Shown here in pieces: positions 14,528-14,844 of a stretch of DNA of 14,844 nucleotides. Every line of letters starts with the position of its first letter. The stretch's first letter is position 1. Position numbers and translations under genes: made by a program. Under the pieces are notes generated by a model. It had not been told where the DNA came from, did not search any database, and was given only the letters and a program-made list of their open reading frames with translations. The DNA is from Bacteroidales bacterium. Its GTDB lineage: Bacteria; Bacteroidota; Bacteroidia; Bacteroidales; GCA-2748055. The stretch spans positions 1 to 14,844 of the forward strand of contig JAGLTY010000015.1 of the NCBI GenBank assembly GCA_023135025.1, read 5' to 3'.

Positions 14528-14844
14528 ATGAAACAACTTATTGTATTGTGTTTGGCGGGCCTCCTGATGGCTTGTTCCGCTGATAATTCATTGAATCAGG
14601 GACCCCTGGTCCCAGGTCAGCTTACCTGCGAATACCTGGAAAATCCATCTGTGGTGGATCAATCGCAGCCGCGATTATCGTGGATCAATATGGCACGGGA
14701 GGGTGAACGCGGAGAGAGACAGATCGCCTGGCAGGTGCGAGTGGCCAGTTCAAAAGAGCAGCTGGAGCAGCCCGATCTGTGGGATAGCGAAAAGCAGCTC
14801 TCCAACCAGTCGATCCGTGTCAAATACAGAGGCAAAACGCTGGA
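14528..14844 (+). CDS. Alpha-L-rhamnosidase (GH78) lipoprotein, N-terminal part only
   Basis: The first 105 residues of a gene that runs off the window. MKQLIVLCLAGLLMAC is a lipoprotein signal with Cys16 as the lipid-bearing residue, so the enzyme is anchored to a membrane, periplasmic or surface-facing. After a short linker, LTCEYLENPSVVDQSQPRLSW (32-52) is the recognisable opening of the N-terminal Ig-like domain in Bacteroidota GH78 enzymes, followed by AWQVRVASS (68-76), DLWDSEK (84-90) and QSIRVKYRGK (94-103). GH78 enzymes remove terminal alpha-L-rhamnose from pectins, ulvan-type glycans or glycosides. The catalytic domain is outside the window, so activity cannot be checked. It follows the palindrome pair after the enolase-family gene, on the same strand. 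The ATG at 14528 is the only sensible start. Confidence 0.9.
   Translation, partial: MKQLIVLCLAGLLMACSADNSLNQGPLVPGQLTCEYLENPSVVDQSQPRLSWINMAREGERGERQIAWQVRVASSKEQLEQPDLWDSEKQLSNQSIRVKYRGKTL

Overview
The window looks like chromosomal DNA from a Bacteroidota organism, most likely a Bacteroidales/Marinilabiliales-type lineage. The evidence is the gene content (a DUF4836-like lipoprotein, a single-zinc-free JAMM-type radC, an sppA-lpxK-purine nucleoside phosphorylase operon, a GH78 rhamnosidase lipoprotein), weak Shine-Dalgarno signals, and a good Bacteroidota-type promoter (TTTG, 19 bases, TAnnTTTG) in front of rpsT. It is gene-dense; no stretch over 300 bases lacks a gene, and I see no tRNA, rRNA, CRISPR array or insertion sequence.

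Layout. Bases 1-4393 (minus strand) are one tightly packed operon read sppA, lpxK, purine nucleoside phosphorylase, MFS transporter (the last cut by the window edge). folK (4464-4976, plus) is divergent from sppA and its end overlaps the end of a small membrane-protein gene (4946-5410, minus) that follows radC (5425-6123). rpsT (6255-6506) is a separate unit with its own promoter and terminator. Bases 6587-9963 (minus) hold a DUF4836-like lipoprotein, an ABC ATPase and an FtsX-type permease. A small outer-membrane beta-barrel protein (10122-10568) has its own promoter element and a strong terminator.

The accessory part is 10678-14844: a secreted RraA-family protein and an enlarged bile acid:sodium symporter (BASS) family carrier on the minus strand, divergent from a Tat-exported enolase-superfamily sugar-acid dehydratase-like protein on the plus strand. 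After a 125-base gap with two related palindromes comes the start of a GH78 alpha-L-rhamnosidase lipoprotein. My main hypothesis is that the dehydratase-like and aldolase-like proteins work in the periplasm on a sugar acid released during glycan breakdown, and that the BASS carrier imports the resulting organic anion. Each family assignment is visible in the sequence; the pathway is inference.

The rest is mostly ordinary housekeeping DNA. Details worth a second look are an Asp at the base-specificity position of the nucleoside phosphorylase, an ABC ATPase without its switch histidine, a likely TTG start, and overlapping gene ends.
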